DNA of 14,861 bases from Alphaproteobacteria bacterium (GCA_016869915.1 VGDA01000036.1:1-14861), one strand, 5' to 3'; numbered from the stretch's first letter, positions 1 through 7,278 are shown. Numbers and translations are program-made. Notes: generated from the sequence alone by a model not told the origin.

Positions 1-213
1 GACGTGCCCGCGCTCCGACACCAGCAGTTCGGCGAAGGCGACGCCTGCCGGCCCGTGGAAGAGGCAGCCATCGACATGCGCCGAGGCGACCTCGACGAGG
101 CCCTCGGCGCCCATCAGCCGCGCGGACTCGGCGACCACGCGCATGGCGCGCTGCGCGGCGGGGCCATGGAGCCCGCCGAGCGTCGCGCGTTCATGCGGCG
201 TGAGCGCGATCAT
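1..213 (-). CDS. Aconitase X family protein, N-terminal fragment (runs off left edge)
   Basis: The 71 codons visible start at an ATG at 213 and stay open to base 1. The peptide opens with LTPHERATLGGLHGPAAQRA, followed by SAHVDGCLFHGPAGVAFAELL, and this layout matches the N-terminus of the aconitase X catalytic domain (the former DUF521 family). Known members are Fe-S dehydratases such as cis-3-hydroxy-L-proline dehydratase in bacteria and phosphomevalonate dehydratase in archaea. The substrate here cannot be read from the fragment. The start lies 6 nt beyond the stop of the cupin gene, with only a weak GGG as ribosome site, so translational coupling is likely. The aldo/keto reductase is the first gene of this leftward operon. 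The Fe-S ligands and the small swivel domain, whether fused or separate, lie outside the window. Family assignment is fairly confident; enzyme function is not. Confidence 0.72.
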   Translation of the reverse strand, partial: MIALTPHERATLGGLHGPAAQRAMRVVAESARLMGAEGLVEVASAHVDGCLFHGPAGVAFAELLVSERGHV

Positions 214-219
214 GCCCGG

Positions 220-717
220 TCACGCGTAGATGCGGTTGACGCCGGTATCCACCGCGGCGAGGCCGACGCCGTAGACATGGACGGAGATCGCCTGGCAGAA
301 GCCCGTGTTCGCGATGCGGTGGATCTTCGCCGGATCCGCGGGCGCGTGCGAGCAGGCGCCGGGGCCGCGGATCTCCGTCGCGCGCAGGGCCGGCGTGCCA
401 TCGGCGAGCGCGAAGAAGCTCTCCTCGAGCTCGCCGCAATGCACGCCGAGCGCGCACCAGGCGCGATGGGCATGGACGGGCGAGGACTGGCCCGGCGTCC
501 AGACCAGCGACAGCACGCAGAATCGGCCTTCCCGGTCGGCGTGGATGAGGCGCCGCGCGTAGGTCTCGGTTCGTGGCGTGCAGTCGCAACCCGCAAGGAA
601 GTCCGTGCGGCCGAGCCAGGGCCGCAGCACCGCCGCGGCGCGCGCCGCGGCGTCCTCGAGCCCGGGAGCCATGGCCGCGCCGAGCTCGGCGATGAAGTCG
701 TCCATCGGGCGAGGCAT
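220..717 (-). CDS. Cysteine dioxygenase-like cupin (thiol dioxygenase fold)
   Basis: A 165-residue protein with the features of the cysteine dioxygenase-type cupin family. The HxH iron ligands are H82 and H84 in PVHAHRAWC, and the third His is H133 in KIHRIANTG. The second-shell Ser-His-Tyr set of thiol dioxygenases appears as S145, H147 and Y149 in ISVHVYG. R55/R56 may bind a carboxylate. Known relatives use non-haem Fe(II) and O2 to oxidise a thiol to a sulfinate (cysteine, 3-mercaptopropionate, mercaptosuccinate). It is shorter than typical bacterial cysteine dioxygenases of about 190-200 residues, so the substrate is uncertain. The ATG at 717 is 21 nt after the aldo/keto reductase stop; an internal ATG at 705 is a possible alternative, and neither has a strong ribosome site. 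Nothing nearby is obviously concerned with sulfur amino acids, which makes a non-cysteine substrate thinkable. Confidence 0.75.
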   Translation of the reverse strand: MPRPMDDFIAELGAAMAPGLEDAAARAAAVLRPWLGRTDFLAGCDCTPRTETYARRLIHADREGRFCVLSLVWTPGQSSPVHAHRAWCALGVHCGELEESFFALADGTPALRATEIRGPGACSHAPADPAKIHRIANTGFCQAISVHVYGVGLAAVDTGVNRIYA

Positions 718-738
718 CGGGGATGCGTCCCGCCGCGT

Positions 739-1755
739 TCAGCCGTTGCGCGGAACCCGGCCCTCGAGCGGATAGGCCGGGTCGTTGTAGCCAGGCGTCG
801 AGGGATGGCCGGTGGCGACGAGCGAGTCGATGAACGCCTCGTCCTCGGCGTCGAAGCTGTAGTCGAGCGCGGGGCGGTAGGACTGCCACTGCTCGAGCGT
901 GCGCGGGCCGGCGATCGCCGAGGTGACGAACCGGTTGTTGAGCACCCAGGCGATCGCGAAGGCGACCGGCGTCGTGCCCTTGCGCTCGGCATGCGCCTTC
1001 ACCTGCAGCGCCATCTCGAGCGACTCGTGGCGCCACTCCGTCTGCATCATCCGCTTGTCCTTGCGGCTGGCGCGCGAGCCCTCGGCCGGCGCCTGGTTGG
1101 GCGCGTACTTCGCCGAGAGGACGCCGCGCGCGAGCGGCGAGTAGGGCACGGCGCCGAGGCCGTAGTGGCCGCAGGCCGGGAGGTGCTCGACCTCGGGCAT
1201 CCGGTTGAAGGCGTTGTAGTAGGGCTGGCTCGCCACCGGGCGGTCGATGCCGAGGCGATCCGCGATGTTGCAGATCTCGGCGACGCGCCAGGCGCGGAAG
1301 TTCGAGAGCGCGAAATGGCGGATCTTGCCCGCGCGCTGCAGGTCGCCCATGGCGCGCACGCTCTCGTCGAGCGGCGTGCCATGGTCTTCCTTGTGCATGT
1401 AGTAGACGTCGATGTAGCCGGTGCCGAGGCGCCGCAGCGACGCGTCGCAGGCCTCCATGATCCACTTGCGGCCGAGGCCGCGCCGGTTCGGGCTGGCCTC
1501 GAAGCTCATCGGGTCGCGGACCTTGGTCGCGAGGACCCAGTGGTCGCGGTCGCGGGCGATCGCCCTGCCGACGATCTCCTCGGACCGGCCGTCGTTGTAG
1601 ACGTCGGCGGTGTCGATGAAGTTGCAGCCGATGGCGCGCGCGTCGTCGATGATGCGCGCGGCGTCGGCCTCCTCGGTCGCGCCCCCGAACATCATCGTCC
1701 CGAGGCACAGCGGCGAGACGTGGAGGCCGCTGCGGCCAAGTCTGCGAAGCTCCAT
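739..1755 (-). CDS. Aldo/keto reductase
   Basis: A 338-residue NADPH-dependent oxidoreductase of the aldo/keto reductase TIM-barrel family, expected in the cytoplasm. The N-terminus MELRRLGRSGLHVSPLCLGT is typical. The catalytic tetrad is visible as D48 (FIDTAD), Y53 (DVYNDG), K78 (ATKVRD) and H121 (YYMHKEDHGTP). Further family marks are GKIRHFALSNF and the C-terminal cofactor region with VTSAIAGPRTLEQ. Such enzymes reduce sugar aldehydes, keto groups or related carbonyls; the specific substrate is not evident. The ATG at 1755 is preceded by GGGAGGG, a strong Shine-Dalgarno sequence. It is the first gene of the leftward operon with the cupin and aconitase X genes, and is divergent from the dehydratase. 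An uninterrupted antisense reading frame extends far upstream of this start, but it is a high-GC artefact over the dehydratase gene. Confidence 0.93.
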   Translation of the reverse strand: MELRRLGRSGLHVSPLCLGTMMFGGATEEADAARIIDDARAIGCNFIDTADVYNDGRSEEIVGRAIARDRDHWVLATKVRDPMSFEASPNRRGLGRKWIMEACDASLRRLGTGYIDVYYMHKEDHGTPLDESVRAMGDLQRAGKIRHFALSNFRAWRVAEICNIADRLGIDRPVASQPYYNAFNRMPEVEHLPACGHYGLGAVPYSPLARGVLSAKYAPNQAPAEGSRASRKDKRMMQTEWRHESLEMALQVKAHAERKGTTPVAFAIAWVLNNRFVTSAIAGPRTLEQWQSYRPALDYSFDAEDEAFIDSLVATGHPSTPGYNDPAYPLEGRVPRNG

Positions 1756-1789
1756 GGATTCCCTCCCGGCGATCAGGGGCGTCCGTTTA

Positions 1790-1799
1790 GCACGCGTGC
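1790..1799. promoter_or_regulatory. 10-bp perfect palindrome between divergent genes (possible operator)
   Basis: GCACGCGTGC is a perfect 10-bp palindrome in the 123-bp gap between the leftward aldo/keto reductase operon and the rightward dehydratase. It sits 34 bp before the reductase start and 23 bp before the TTGACA box of the dehydratase. The position suits a dimeric repressor acting on both directions. A GC-rich 10-mer palindrome can also arise by chance, and no regulator gene is in the window. Confidence 0.25.
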
Positions 1800-1821
1800 G
1801 CCGCGCATCCCAGCGGCGGCG

Positions 1822-1850
1822 TTGACAGGGCGGCGGGGGCGACCCAGCAT
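1822..1850 (+). promoter_or_regulatory. Putative sigma-70-type promoter of the dehydratase
   Basis: A full consensus TTGACA lies at 1822-1827. With a 17-bp spacer the -10 position is CAGCAT at 1845-1850, which matches TATAAT at only three of six bases. Transcription would start near 1857, giving a leader of about 20 nt that contains the GCGAGGA ribosome site before the ATG at 1879. The -35 match and the location between divergent genes are the support; the -10 is weak. Confidence 0.4.
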
Positions 1851-1878
1851 CGCGCGCCTGAACGAAGCGAGGACGACC

Positions 1879-3603
1879 ATGACGCGACGCAAGCCCGAGG
1901 ACCTGCGCAGCCACCGCTGGTACGGAGCGCAGGACCTGCGGTCCTTCGGCCACCGCTCGCGCACCAAGCAGATGGGCTTCGCCGCCGCCGACTACGCCGG
2001 CAAGCCGGTGATCGGCATCGTCAACACGTGGAGCGAGATGAACCCCTGCCACGTGCATTTCCGGCTGCGCGCGGACGAGGTGAAGCGCGGCGTGTGGCAG
2101 GCCGGCGGCTTCCCCGTGGAGCTGCCGGCGATGTCGCTCGGCGAGCCGATGATGAAGCCGACGACGATGCTCTACCGCAACCTGCTGGCGATGGAGGTTG
2201 AGGAGCTGCTGCGCGCCAACCCGATCGACGGCTGCGTGCTGCTCGGCGGCTGCGACAAGACCACGCCGGCGATGATCATGGGCGCGGCGTCGATGGACAT
2301 CCCGACGATCTACGTGCCCGCCGGGCCGATGCTGCGCGGCCACTGGCAGGGCAAGACGCTGGGCTCTGGCTCCGACGTCTGGAAGTACTGGGCCGAGAAG
2401 AAGGTCGGCAACATCGACGACCGCGCCTGGGGCGAGATGGAGGACGGCATCGCGCGGTCCTTCGGCACCTGCATGACCATGGGCACGGCGGCGACGATGA
2501 TGTCCGCGGCCGAGGCGCTGGGCATGTCGCTGACCGGCGCGTCCGCGATCCCCGCCGCCGATTCCGCGCATCCGCGCATGGCGACCGCCTCGGGCCGCCG
2601 CATCGTCGAGATGGTCTGGGAGGACCTCAAGCCCTCCGACGTCATGACTCCGAAGGCGATCGAGAACGCGGTGGCGGTGACGATGGCGCTCGCGGGCTCG
2701 ACCAACGCGATCGTGCACCTGATCGCGATGGCCGGGCGCGTCGGCGTGAAGCTCGACCTCGACCAGTTCGACCGCATCTCGCGGCGCATGCCGCTGCTCG
2801 CCAACATCCGCCCCTCGGGCAAGTACCTGATGGAGGACTTCTTCTACGCCGGCGGCCTGCCCGCGATGATGGCGCGGCTCAAGGACCTGCTGCACCTCGA
2901 CTGCGTGACCGTCGGCGGCCGCACGCTGGGCGAGGAGCTCGAGGGCGCGAAGGTCCACGACGACGACGTCATCATGCCGCGCGAGGCGCCGCTGGCCGCC
3001 GAGGGCGGCCTCGCCGTGCTGCGCGGCAACCTCTGCCCCGACGGCGCGGTCATCAAGCACGCGGCGGCGCAGAAGGACCTGCTCGTCCACGAGGGGCCGG
3101 CCATGGTCTTCGAGGACTACAACGAGATGGCCGCGCGCATGGACGACCCCGACCTGCCAGTGACGAAGGACTCGGTCCTCGTGCTCAAGAACGCCGGCCC
3201 GCTGGGCGGCCCCGGCTTCCCGGAATGGGGCATGCTGCCGATCCCGAAGAAGCTGCTGGAGCAGGGCGTGCGCGACATGGTGCGCATCTCCGACGGGCGC
3301 ATGTCGGGCACCAGCTACGGCGCCTGCATCCTGCACGTGGCGCCGGAGGCGGCGATCGGCGGGCCGCTGGCGCTCGTCCGGACCGGCGACGTCATCGCCC
3401 TCGACGTGCCGAACCGCACGCTGACCCTGAAGGTGCCGGAGGACGAGCTCGCGCGGCGCCGCGCGGCCTGGAAGCCCAGGCAGGCGATCTATCCCCGCGG
3501 CTACGGCCAGATGTTCGCGAAGCACGTGACGCAGGCGGACAAGGGCTGCGACTTCGACTTCCTGGAGGGCAACGCGCCCATCCCCGAGCCCGAGATCCAT
3601 TGA
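1879..3603 (+). CDS. IlvD/Edd-family sugar-acid dehydratase, L-arabinonate dehydratase-like
   Basis: A 574-residue cytoplasmic dehydratase that should convert a sugar acid into its 2-keto-3-deoxy derivative. The three cysteines expected for the Fe-S cluster are C57 (MNPCHVHF), C125 (GGCDKTTPA) and C198 (FGTCMTMGT). K127 next to C125 corresponds to the carbamylated lysine of this family, and S476 in GRMSGTSYG to the catalytic base. The spacing of the cysteines (68 and 73 residues) and the length agree with the L-arabinonate/D-xylonate dehydratase branch, which carries a [2Fe-2S] cluster, better than with biosynthetic dihydroxy-acid dehydratase. The start is ATG 1879 with GCGAGGA 7-8 nt upstream; frame extension to the left is open but antisense to the reductase. 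No branched-chain biosynthesis genes are nearby, while uptake systems are, so a catabolic role is likely. The exact sugar acid is unknown. Confidence 0.9.
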   Translation: MTRRKPEDLRSHRWYGAQDLRSFGHRSRTKQMGFAAADYAGKPVIGIVNTWSEMNPCHVHFRLRADEVKRGVWQAGGFPVELPAMSLGEPMMKPTTMLYRNLLAMEVEELLRANPIDGCVLLGGCDKTTPAMIMGAASMDIPTIYVPAGPMLRGHWQGKTLGSGSDVWKYWAEKKVGNIDDRAWGEMEDGIARSFGTCMTMGTAATMMSAAEALGMSLTGASAIPAADSAHPRMATASGRRIVEMVWEDLKPSDVMTPKAIENAVAVTMALAGSTNAIVHLIAMAGRVGVKLDLDQFDRISRRMPLLANIRPSGKYLMEDFFYAGGLPAMMARLKDLLHLDCVTVGGRTLGEELEGAKVHDDDVIMPREAPLAAEGGLAVLRGNLCPDGAVIKHAAAQKDLLVHEGPAMVFEDYNEMAARMDDPDLPVTKDSVLVLKNAGPLGGPGFPEWGMLPIPKKLLEQGVRDMVRISDGRMSGTSYGACILHVAPEAAIGGPLALVRTGDVIALDVPNRTLTLKVPEDELARRRAAWKPRQAIYPRGYGQMFAKHVTQADKGCDFDFLEGNAPIPEPEIH

Positions 3604-3636
3604 CGGGGCGGGCGGTAAAACATAGTTTTCTGCCCC
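3600..3636 (+). promoter_or_regulatory. AT-rich promoter/operator of the toxin-antitoxin pair
   Basis: An AT island in GC-rich surroundings, directly before the antitoxin ATG. TTGACG at 3600-3605 (five of six matches to the -35 consensus) overlaps the stop codon of the dehydratase. CATAGT at 3621-3626 (15-bp spacer) is the likely -10. The -10 lies inside the inverted repeat AAAAC-ATA-GTTTT (3617-3629), a good candidate site for the antitoxin, since AbrB/MazE-type antitoxins bind their own promoters. Transcription would start only a few bases before the ATG and there is no Shine-Dalgarno sequence, so the message may be nearly leaderless. Confidence 0.5.
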
Positions 3637-3864
3637 ATGATCAAGACAATCACGAAGGTCGGCAACTCCGCCGGCCTGATCCTCGACGCGGCCCTCCTCG
3701 ACCTCGCCCACCTCAAGGTGGGCGACAAGGTCAATGTCGAGGTGCATGAGAGCGGGACGGTGTCGCTCGTGCCGGTGCGACCCGCGATCGCCGCCGACGA
3801 GGCGGGGGTGGCGGCGCGCAGGATCATCCGCGCCAACGACGCCCTGTTCCGCCGGCTCGCTTGA
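3637..3864 (+). CDS. AbrB/MazE-family antitoxin
   Basis: A 75-residue protein with an N-terminal swapped-hairpin (SpoVT-AbrB) DNA-binding domain: MIKTITKVGNSAGLILDAAL, then LKVGDKVNVEVHESGTVSLVPV over residues 1-48. The C-terminal part (about 50-75, ending in IIRANDALFRRLA) is the usual toxin-neutralising tail of antitoxins paired with Doc-type toxins. It should bind and neutralise the toxin encoded next and repress its own promoter. The gene begins 33 nt after the dehydratase and its TGA overlaps the TTG start of the toxin gene. No ribosome site precedes the ATG, which fits a leaderless message. The role follows from the family and the pairing. Confidence 0.88.
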   Translation: MIKTITKVGNSAGLILDAALLDLAHLKVGDKVNVEVHESGTVSLVPVRPAIAADEAGVAARRIIRANDALFRRLA

Positions 3865-4307
3865 AGGGCGAGCTCGTCCATCTCAATGTCTCCGCCGTCC
3901 TCGCGATCCATCGCGAGGTGCTGGCGGCGCATGGTGGCGGATCCGGGATCCGGGAGCAGACATTGCTGGAGTCGGCGGTAGCCGCGCCGCAGGCGACCTA
4001 TGGCGGCGTGCCCGTGATGTCCGATCCCGTCGAGGTCGCCGCCGCCTACCTGTTCTACATCTGCCGCAACCATCCTTTCGTGGACGGGAACAAGCGCACG
4101 GCGCTCGCCGCCTGCCTCGTCTTCATGGAGCGGAACGGGCTTCTCGGCACCGGCGACGCTGGCCTTGGCGACATCGATGCATGGGAAGCCCTCGTCCTCG
4201 ACGTCGCCGCGTCGCGCATCGACCGCGACGCCACGACGGCGCGGCTGCGCGCCCTCGTCCGGCCGCCACGGAGGCGCAAGACACGCGCGGTGCCGCGCGA
4301 CAGGTGA
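3861..4307 (+). CDS. doc: Doc-family (death-on-curing, Fic fold) toxin
   Basis: A 148-residue toxin with the Fic/Doc active-site motif HPFVDGNKRTA at residues 71-81 (H71, D75, N77, K78, R79). Upstream are the Doc-typical H17 in VLAIHREVL and the segment GIREQTLLESAVAAPQATYG (30-49). Phage P1 Doc phosphorylates EF-Tu and stops translation; the same activity is the best guess here, though the motif alone does not prove it. The start is taken as TTG 3861, giving a 4-nt TTGA overlap with the antitoxin stop; no ATG or GTG in frame would preserve the conserved N-terminus. The last 20 or so residues are rich in Arg and Pro and look poorly conserved. The pair lies between metabolic and transport genes, as often seen for mobile toxin-antitoxin cassettes, but no insertion-sequence remnants are visible. 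Confidence 0.88.
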   Translation: MKGELVHLNVSAVLAIHREVLAAHGGGSGIREQTLLESAVAAPQATYGGVPVMSDPVEVAAAYLFYICRNHPFVDGNKRTALAACLVFMERNGLLGTGDAGLGDIDAWEALVLDVAASRIDRDATTARLRALVRPPRRRKTRAVPRDR

Positions 4308-4331
4308 GCGCGGGCGGTCTATCCTCCGCCC
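4297..4331 (+). promoter_or_regulatory. Putative promoter with inverted repeat around the -10, before the TAXI gene
   Basis: GCGACA (4297-4302), a 17-bp spacer and TATCCT (4320-4325) form a plausible promoter, with transcription starting near 4332. The arms GGGCGG (4312-4317) and CCGCCC (4326-4331) form a 6-bp inverted repeat that encloses the -10. It could be an operator, or a small hairpin ending the toxin-antitoxin message. The elements are short, so this is tentative. Confidence 0.3.
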
Positions 4332-4355
4332 CAAACCCCCGAGGGAGGAAACCAC

Positions 4356-5306
4356 ATGACCAAGACGACGCTCTTCGCCGCCGGCCTTGCCGCCTTCGCC
4401 TTCGCCGCGACGCCGGCCGCCGCCCAGGACACGCTGCGCCTGATGACGGGCCCGCAGGGCGGCGTCTGGGTGCCGCTTGGCGGCGCGCTCAAGAACATCT
4501 GGGAGAAGGCGATCCCCGGCGTCACCATCCAGACGCTGCCCGGCGCCGGCATCGCCAATGTCCGCGCGATCGACGAGGACAAGGCCGAGATCGGCTTCGG
4601 CAATTCGATCTCCACCGTCGACGGCATCAACGGCGTCGCGCCGTTCCCGCGCAAGACGACCAATGTCTGCCAGCTGGCGACGCTCTACCCGCAGTATTTC
4701 CAGATTGTCGTCAACGCCGATTCCGGGATCAATTCGATCCGCGACTTCCGGGGCAAGGGCCTCGCGGTGCAGACGCGCGGCAACACCGCCGAGGCGATCA
4801 CCAAGCAGATCCTCGAGGTCCACGGCCTGAGATACGAGGACATGCGCGCCAGCTTCCTGCCGTCCTACACCGACGCCGCGTCGCTGCTGAAGGACGGGCA
4901 GGCGCAGATCTTCACGCTGGGCACCACCATCCCGGCGTCGTCGGTCATGGACCTCGCGTCGTCGCGCGACATCCGCATGCTCGATCTGCGTGATTCGCTC
5001 GAGGGCATGCGCAAGCTCAACGCCGGCTACTACGGCATCGACCTGCCCGCCAACACCTATCCCAAGCAGACCGCGCCGGTGACCAAGATCGGCTACGCCG
5101 CGCACCTGGTCGTCTCGTGCAAGCTGCCGGACGCGCGCGTCCACGCGATGATGAAGGCGATCCAAGACAATTTCCGCGACCTCGTCCTCGTCAACAAGGC
5201 GATGGAGGGCGTGGGCCCCAAGGAGATGGCGGTCGATATCGGCGTGAAGTTCCATCCCGGCGCCGTGCGCTTCTACGCCGAACAGGGCGTGAAGGTCGGC
5301 TCCTGA
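4356..5306 (+). CDS. TAXI-family TRAP transporter substrate-binding protein
   Basis: A 316-residue periplasmic binding protein. Residues 1-23 form a signal peptide ending in PAAAQ. The mature part shows the TAXI pattern: LMTGPQGGVWVPLGGALKNI near the N-terminus, then GIANVRAIDEDKAEIGFGNS and the hinge and C-terminal lobe. The family binds small organic solutes and passes them to a fused DctQM-type permease, which is encoded next. Known TAXI ligands are dicarboxylates, glutamate/glutamine and similar compounds; none can be assigned here. GGGAGGAAACC just before the ATG at 4356 is a strong ribosome site. The gene lies 48 nt after the toxin gene and has its own probable promoter. The permease start follows 31 nt after the stop. 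Confidence 0.92.
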   Translation: MTKTTLFAAGLAAFAFAATPAAAQDTLRLMTGPQGGVWVPLGGALKNIWEKAIPGVTIQTLPGAGIANVRAIDEDKAEIGFGNSISTVDGINGVAPFPRKTTNVCQLATLYPQYFQIVVNADSGINSIRDFRGKGLAVQTRGNTAEAITKQILEVHGLRYEDMRASFLPSYTDAASLLKDGQAQIFTLGTTIPASSVMDLASSRDIRMLDLRDSLEGMRKLNAGYYGIDLPANTYPKQTAPVTKIGYAAHLVVSCKLPDARVHAMMKAIQDNFRDLVLVNKAMEGVGPKEMAVDIGVKFHPGAVRFYAEQGVKVGS

Positions 5307-5337
5307 GGCCGCGCGCGGGTTTCGGGGGGCCTGCCGC

Positions 5338-7278
5338 TTGAGCGAAGTCGATCCCGGACAGACCGGCGCCTATCGGCGCTGGACGATGTGGGTGGTGAGC
5401 GGCATCGGCGTGGCGATGTCGCTCTACCATCTCTGGATCATCGGCGGCGGGCCCGCGGTCGAGCATTTCGCGCAGGCCACCGGCTACGATCCGCGCTCGA
5501 GCTTTCCCTGGGTCTGGACCGGCCCGCCGAGCGCGATCATCTATCGCGCCGGGCACCTGCTCTTCGCGGTCGTCCTGGTCTTCCTGATCTATCCGCTGCG
5601 CAGCGCGCGCGGCATGGGGAACCCCGGTCTGCCCGACCTCGCGGTGCTGGCGATCGCGGTCGCGGTGGTCTCCTACCCCATCGTCTTCGACCGCTACCTC
5701 ACCGATCGCATGCCCTATGTCGACGATCCCACGACGCTCGACCTCGTCGTGGCGGCCATCGGCGTCGTGGTGGTGATCGAGGCGACGCGGCGCGTGCTCG
5801 GCTGGGCGCTGCCGCTGACGGCGATCGTCTTCCTCGCCTACGCGCTGCTCTGGGCGAAGATCGACTGGCGCACCACGCTCGACCAGCTCTACCTGACCAC
5901 CGAGGGGATCTTCGGCTCGACGCTCCAGGTCTCGGCCGCCTACGTGATGGTCTTCGTCGTCTTCGGCGCCTTCATGGAGAAGACCGGCACCGGCCAGCTC
6001 TTCATGGATTTCGCGCTGTCGCTGACTGGTCGCCAGGCGGGCGGCCCGGGCAAGGTCGCGGTCGTCAGCTCCTCGCTGTTCGGCACGATCTCCGGCTCGG
6101 CGGTCGCCAATGTCATGGTCGACGGGCCGATCACCATCCCGCTGATGAAGCGCACCGGCTTCCGCCCGGCCTTCGCCGCGGGCGTCGAGGCGGTGGCCTC
6201 GACCGGCGGCCAGATCATGCCGCCGGTGATGGGCGCCGCCGCCTTCGTGATGGCCGAGTTCCTGCGCACCAGCTATTTCCAGATCACGCTCTGGGCGCTG
6301 ATCCCGGCGCTGCTCTACTACGTTGCCTGCTTCGGTGCGGTGCATTTCGAGGCGAAGCGCCGCGGCCTCGTCGGCCTGCCGCGCGCGGAGTGCCCGCGGC
6401 TGGGCGCCGTGCTGCGCGAGCGCGGCCATCTCTTCATCCCCGTCGCGATCATCCTGTTCATGATGTTCACGGGCTGGTCCTCGCCGCTGGCCGCGCTGGT
6501 CGCGACGCTCGCCTGCTTCCCCGTGGCGATGCTGCGGGCGAACACCCGCGCCCCGCTGCGCGCCGGCATGGTCCTGGACGCGCTGATCGAGGGCGCGAAG
6601 GGCGCGCTGTCGGTGGCGATGGCCTGCGCCTGCGCGGGCATCATCATCGGCATCGTCGCCCTGACCGGGCTCGGCATCACCTTCACCCAGGTCGTGCTGC
6701 AAGTCGCCCAGAGCAGCCTCTTCATCGCGCTGGTCGTCACCGCGATGGCCGGGATCGTTCTCGGCATGGGCATGCCGACCACGCCCGCCTACATCATCAT
6801 GGTGTCGCTGCTGGTGCCGGCGCTGATCAAGCTCGGCGCGATCGAGCCGGCGGCGCATATGTTCGCCTTCTATTTCGCGATCCTCTCGGCGATCACGCCG
6901 CCGGTGGCGCTCGCCGTCTTCGCGGCGGCGTCGCTGGCGAAGGCGGATCTCTGGGAGGCGGGCTGGGCGGCGGTGCGCATCGGCGCCGCCGGCTTCATCG
7001 TGCCCTTCATGTTCGTCTACGAGCCCGCGATGCTGATGATCGGCGATTGGCCCGCGATCGCCAGCGCGGTCGTCACCGGGACCGCTGGCTGCCTGCTGCT
7101 CGCCGCGGGCTTGCACGGGCACCTGCTGCGCGACTGCCGGCCCTGGGAGAGCGTTGCGCTGGTCGTCGCGGCGCTGCTGCTGATCAAGCCCGGCTGGGCC
7201 ACCGACCTCGCCGGCTTCGGGATCGCAGCCGCGATCCTCGGGCGGCAATGGGTTGAGCTCCGGCGCCTGGCGCGATGA
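5338..7278 (+). CDS. TRAP transporter fused permease (4TM/12TM, TAXI type)
   Basis: A 646-residue inner-membrane protein combining the small DctQ-like and large DctM-like permease parts. The N-terminal third has about four to five hydrophobic segments. The rest has the DctM signature: a GTGQLFMDFALSLTGRQAGG stretch, the GTISGSAVANVMVDGPITIP loop, STGGQIMPPVMGAAAFVMAE, and the late GMGMPTTPAYI and ITPPVALAVFAAA segments. It should drive ion-coupled uptake of the solute delivered by the preceding binding protein. The start chosen is TTG 5338, 8 nt after a GGGGGG run; the next in-frame ATG (5386) would begin almost inside the first membrane helix. Its last codons lie 7 nt before, or overlap, the EamA gene depending on that gene's start, indicating one transcription unit. 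Confidence 0.92.
   Translation: MSEVDPGQTGAYRRWTMWVVSGIGVAMSLYHLWIIGGGPAVEHFAQATGYDPRSSFPWVWTGPPSAIIYRAGHLLFAVVLVFLIYPLRSARGMGNPGLPDLAVLAIAVAVVSYPIVFDRYLTDRMPYVDDPTTLDLVVAAIGVVVVIEATRRVLGWALPLTAIVFLAYALLWAKIDWRTTLDQLYLTTEGIFGSTLQVSAAYVMVFVVFGAFMEKTGTGQLFMDFALSLTGRQAGGPGKVAVVSSSLFGTISGSAVANVMVDGPITIPLMKRTGFRPAFAAGVEAVASTGGQIMPPVMGAAAFVMAEFLRTSYFQITLWALIPALLYYVACFGAVHFEAKRRGLVGLPRAECPRLGAVLRERGHLFIPVAIILFMMFTGWSSPLAALVATLACFPVAMLRANTRAPLRAGMVLDALIEGAKGALSVAMACACAGIIIGIVALTGLGITFTQVVLQVAQSSLFIALVVTAMAGIVLGMGMPTTPAYIIMVSLLVPALIKLGAIEPAAHMFAFYFAILSAITPPVALAVFAAASLAKADLWEAGWAAVRIGAAGFIVPFMFVYEPAMLMIGDWPAIASAVVTGTAGCLLLAAGLHGHLLRDCRPWESVALVVAALLLIKPGWATDLAGFGIAAAILGRQWVELRRLAR

Noticed and set aside
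4..1878. Long upstream extension of the dehydratase reading frame
   Set aside because: It is antisense to the reductase and cupin genes, of Arg/Ala/Gly-rich composition, and the protein family starts at ATG 1879 behind a good ribosome site.
1879..3603. Biosynthetic ilvD (dihydroxy-acid dehydratase)
   Set aside because: Cysteine spacing, length and N-terminal sequence fit the sugar-acid dehydratase branch, and there are no branched-chain amino acid genes nearby.
1756..3747. Long leftward open frame across the dehydratase, continuous with the reductase
   Set aside because: Stop-free antisense frames are common at this GC content. The peptide is rich in His, Arg and Val and has no domain; the reductase has a clear start at 1755.
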